Position numbers and translations under genes: made by a program. From NCBI RefSeq assembly GCF_013375035.1, contig NZ_CP056032.1, positions 2,588,001-2,652,000 of the forward strand: DNA of 64,000 bases, read 5' to 3'. The DNA comes from Spirosoma sp. KUDC1026. GTDB taxonomy: Bacteria; Bacteroidota; Bacteroidia; Cytophagales; Spirosomataceae. Shown piece by piece: positions 62,275 to 64,000 of this stretch. Below the pieces are notes generated by a model that had not been told where the DNA came from, searched no databases, and worked only from the letters and a program-made list of their open reading frames with translations. How positions within the stretch are numbered: the first letter of the stretch is position 1; the number at the start of each line of letters is the position of its first letter.

Positions 62275-63567
62275 TTACCAGCTTTTCTTCTTGTGACCGG
62301 CAACGGCGTAATACAGAATGAACAGGTAGCAGACACCCACGACCCAGAAACCCTGTTGCGGATGGTCGGATGGGGTAGCCTGCGCGAAGATCAGCGGCAG
62401 GACGGCACCACCCGAAATACCCATGATCAGTAAGGCCGAGCCGATTTTAGTGAAACGGCCCAGTCCCCGGATACCCATCGGGAAAATGGCAGGCCACATC
62501 AGGGCGTTTGCCAGGCCCATCGCGGCCATCAGGTAAATGGTAGTATAGCCTTCCGAAAAGATCGATAGTGCCGTCAGAATCAGGCCTAGTATGGCCGAGT
62601 ACGTCAGGGCTTTCTCCTGGGTGATGAATCGGGGAATGGCGATGATACCCACTACGTAACCAACCAGCATGGCGGCCATGGTGTAGGACGTAAAGTGTTT
62701 GGCTTCGTCCAGGCTAATGCCCAGATTCCGGCCAAACTGCCCAATGGCATCGCCGGCAATAACTTCAGCGCCAACGTAGAGGAACAGGGCCATAACACCC
62801 AGCACGAGGTTCGGGAACTGCAGCACGCTGGTCTTGGCCGTGGTTTTCGCGGCTGTGTCGGGCAGGAGTTCGTCGTCGGCTTCTTCCAGGTCAGGCAAGG
62901 GCGAGAAACGGATCAAAATGGCAACTAGTACCAGGAAACCAGCCAGTAGAACGTAGGGCATGATAATCCGGGAGGCCAGATCGTCGAGAAAGACATTCCG
63001 CTGGGCTTCGGTCGTAAGGGCCGCCAACTGCGACTCCAGCGTATCGGCATCGCTCAAAATAATGGCTCCCAGAATAAGGGGTACCAAAATCCCGGCCGAT
63101 TTATTACAGATTCCCAGAATACTGATCCGTTTAGCCGCACTTTCGATGGGCCCCAGGATGCTGGCGTAGGGATTGGTGGCCGTTTGCAGCAGTGTAATAC
63201 CCATTGCCTGAACGAATAAACCTACCAGGAACAGACCGAAGGTGCGCGATTGTGCCGCCGGAATAAAGATCAGAGAACCCAGTGCCACGATGCCCAGACC
63301 CACAATCATCCCATTTTTGAAACCTGTTTTTCGCAGGATAGCCGAGGACGGAATGGCCAGGAACGTAAACGCCATGTAGAACGCCGACGTCACCAGAAAG
63401 GCCTGCCAGTCTTCTTTCAGATTACAGACAATCTTGAGGAACGGAATTAGGACACCATTGGTCCAGGTGACGTATCCGAAGGTGAAGAATAGCACACCGA
63501 TAATGATCAGCGGAACTGTATAGTTCGGGCGGACCTGCGAGGACGGGGGCGTTGCGGTAGGTGTCAT
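62275..63567 (-). CDS. FucP/GluP-type sugar:H+ symporter (MFS)
   Basis: The protein has 430 residues with twelve hydrophobic helices. The FucP-like start VPLIIIGVLFFTFGYVTWTNGVLIPFLK and LLQTATNPYASILGPIESAAKRISILGICNKSAGI (substrate and gating segment) identify the fucose/glucose/galactose permease family. The sugar cannot be told; it is in the inner membrane. It lies 82 bases after the GH109/Gfo-Idh-type gene on the same strand, so release and uptake of one sugar by this pair is plausible. Confidence 0.88.
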   Translation of the reverse strand: MTPTATPPSSQVRPNYTVPLIIIGVLFFTFGYVTWTNGVLIPFLKIVCNLKEDWQAFLVTSAFYMAFTFLAIPSSAILRKTGFKNGMIVGLGIVALGSLIFIPAAQSRTFGLFLVGLFVQAMGITLLQTATNPYASILGPIESAAKRISILGICNKSAGILVPLILGAIILSDADTLESQLAALTTEAQRNVFLDDLASRIIMPYVLLAGFLVLVAILIRFSPLPDLEEADDELLPDTAAKTTAKTSVLQFPNLVLGVMALFLYVGAEVIAGDAIGQFGRNLGISLDEAKHFTSYTMAAMLVGYVVGIIAIPRFITQEKALTYSAILGLILTALSIFSEGYTTIYLMAAMGLANALMWPAIFPMGIRGLGRFTKIGSALLIMGISGGAVLPLIFAQATPSDHPQQGFWVVGVCYLFILYYAVAGHKKKSW

Positions 63568-63649
63568 GGGCAGTCGACTGCGCGAGGGAGATATTTTAAA
63601 TTTTTTTACAAATTAAGAAGAGAAACCGGTTCTTGCTACGTCGAGCCAT

Positions 63650-64000
63650 TTAAAATTCGTCGTTGAGGGCAAAAATGGGCTTGTTCGTTTTCCACTTCCC
63701 CCGCGTAAAGTCCGGAATGTCAATGGGCTTACTGCCCCCGGCAATACTTTGTTCGGACAAGGGACTGATGGCGCTCCAGGCGGCAGCATCGTATACGTCG
63801 ATAGGAACGGGGCCTTTCGCTTTAACCGCTTCGATGAAGGCGCGAAGCACGAAGAAGTCAATGCCGCCGTGGCCGCTGTTTTCGGCGGTCTGCGCGTGCC
63901 GTTTCCAGAGGGGGTGATCGTATTTGTCCTGGTAAGGCGCGAATGGCTCCCAAGTATGGGCTTTGGGGCTTGTGCCTTCCAGATAGATCATGTCGTTATC
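63650..64000 (-). CDS. Gfo/Idh/MocA-type protein, probably GH109 or related, C-terminal 116 residues (cut by window edge)
   Basis: The frame is open from the stop at 63650 to the window edge. The visible part (SGHGGIDFFVLRAFIEAVKAKGPVPIDVYDAAAWSAISPLSEQSIAGGSKPIDIPDFTRGKW) fits the C-terminal domain of NAD-dependent alpha-N-acetylgalactosaminidases (GH109) and related secreted oxidoreductases; HGGIDFF marks the active-site side of the sheet. The Rossmann half is outside the window, so the exact family is uncertain. Confidence 0.72.
   Translation of the reverse strand, partial: DNDMIYLEGTSPKAHTWEPFAPYQDKYDHPLWKRHAQTAENSGHGGIDFFVLRAFIEAVKAKGPVPIDVYDAAAWSAISPLSEQSIAGGSKPIDIPDFTRGKWKTNKPIFALNDEF

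Overview
The window is chromosomal DNA of a Bacteroidota bacterium, most likely Cytophagales (Spirosoma-like; genus not proven). The evidence is two type IX secretion (T9SS) C-terminal sorting domains, a SusC-type plug domain, DUF3127/DUF4153/YciE-like families, near-absence of Shine-Dalgarno sites, and promoters of the Bacteroidota form TTTG-N20-TAnnTTTG in front of both tRNA genes. Base composition is moderately GC-rich, with a few clearly AT-richer islands (4.5-5.5 kb, 13.9-14.6 kb, 43.7-45.0 kb). No insertion sequence, prophage, CRISPR array or rRNA gene was seen. Layout: 1-642 is the start of rlmD, cut by the window edge. 0.7-9 kb holds a T9SS-exported protein, a BatE-like membrane protein, tRNA-Lys and tRNA-Leu, a DUF3127 protein with an SSB-like tail, a lipoprotein, a YciE/YciF ferritin-like stress protein with two unknown small proteins, an SDR oxidoreductase and an HDAC-family deacylase. 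9.2-12.9 kb is an overlapping two-component pair (periplasmic-propeller histidine kinase and NarL-type regulator). 13-29 kb carries mostly independent metabolic and secreted genes: an HpcH/HpaI aldolase, a probably highly expressed 651-aa envelope protein, truC, a soluble-PQQ-type dehydrogenase, an esterase, a kelch protein, a GH105 hydrolase, a P1 peptidase, a Gfo/Idh/MocA oxidoreductase, a NIPSNAP protein, an S9 peptidase and an ankyrin protein. 29.2-43.6 kb is the most striking part: a six-gene minus-strand operon with overlapping or near-touching genes, encoding a probable outer-membrane barrel, a 1980-aa giant, a 260-aa helical secreted protein, two fibronectin-III proteins (one with 11 FN3 domains and a T9SS signal) and a lipoprotein. 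It reads as one co-translated cell-surface assembly with no function I can name. 44-64 kb holds a PQQ-like propeller, a PQQ dehydrogenase with built-in cytochrome c, an AAC(3)-family acetyltransferase, a sulfatase with its formylglycine-generating enzyme, a queuosine-precursor transporter, a polytopic membrane protein, rbfA, a LolC/E-type permease, a 1195-aa macroglobulin/TonB-plug protein, a GNAT enzyme, a winged-helix regulator between two membrane-protein genes that share an operator-like motif, a FucP-type sugar transporter and the C-terminal part of a GH109/Gfo-Idh-type enzyme. Together the window suits a saprophytic surface-living bacterium that takes apart complex glycans: GH105, sulfatase plus activator, GH109-like enzyme, FucP transporter, periplasmic quinoprotein dehydrogenases and T9SS-displayed adhesive proteins.
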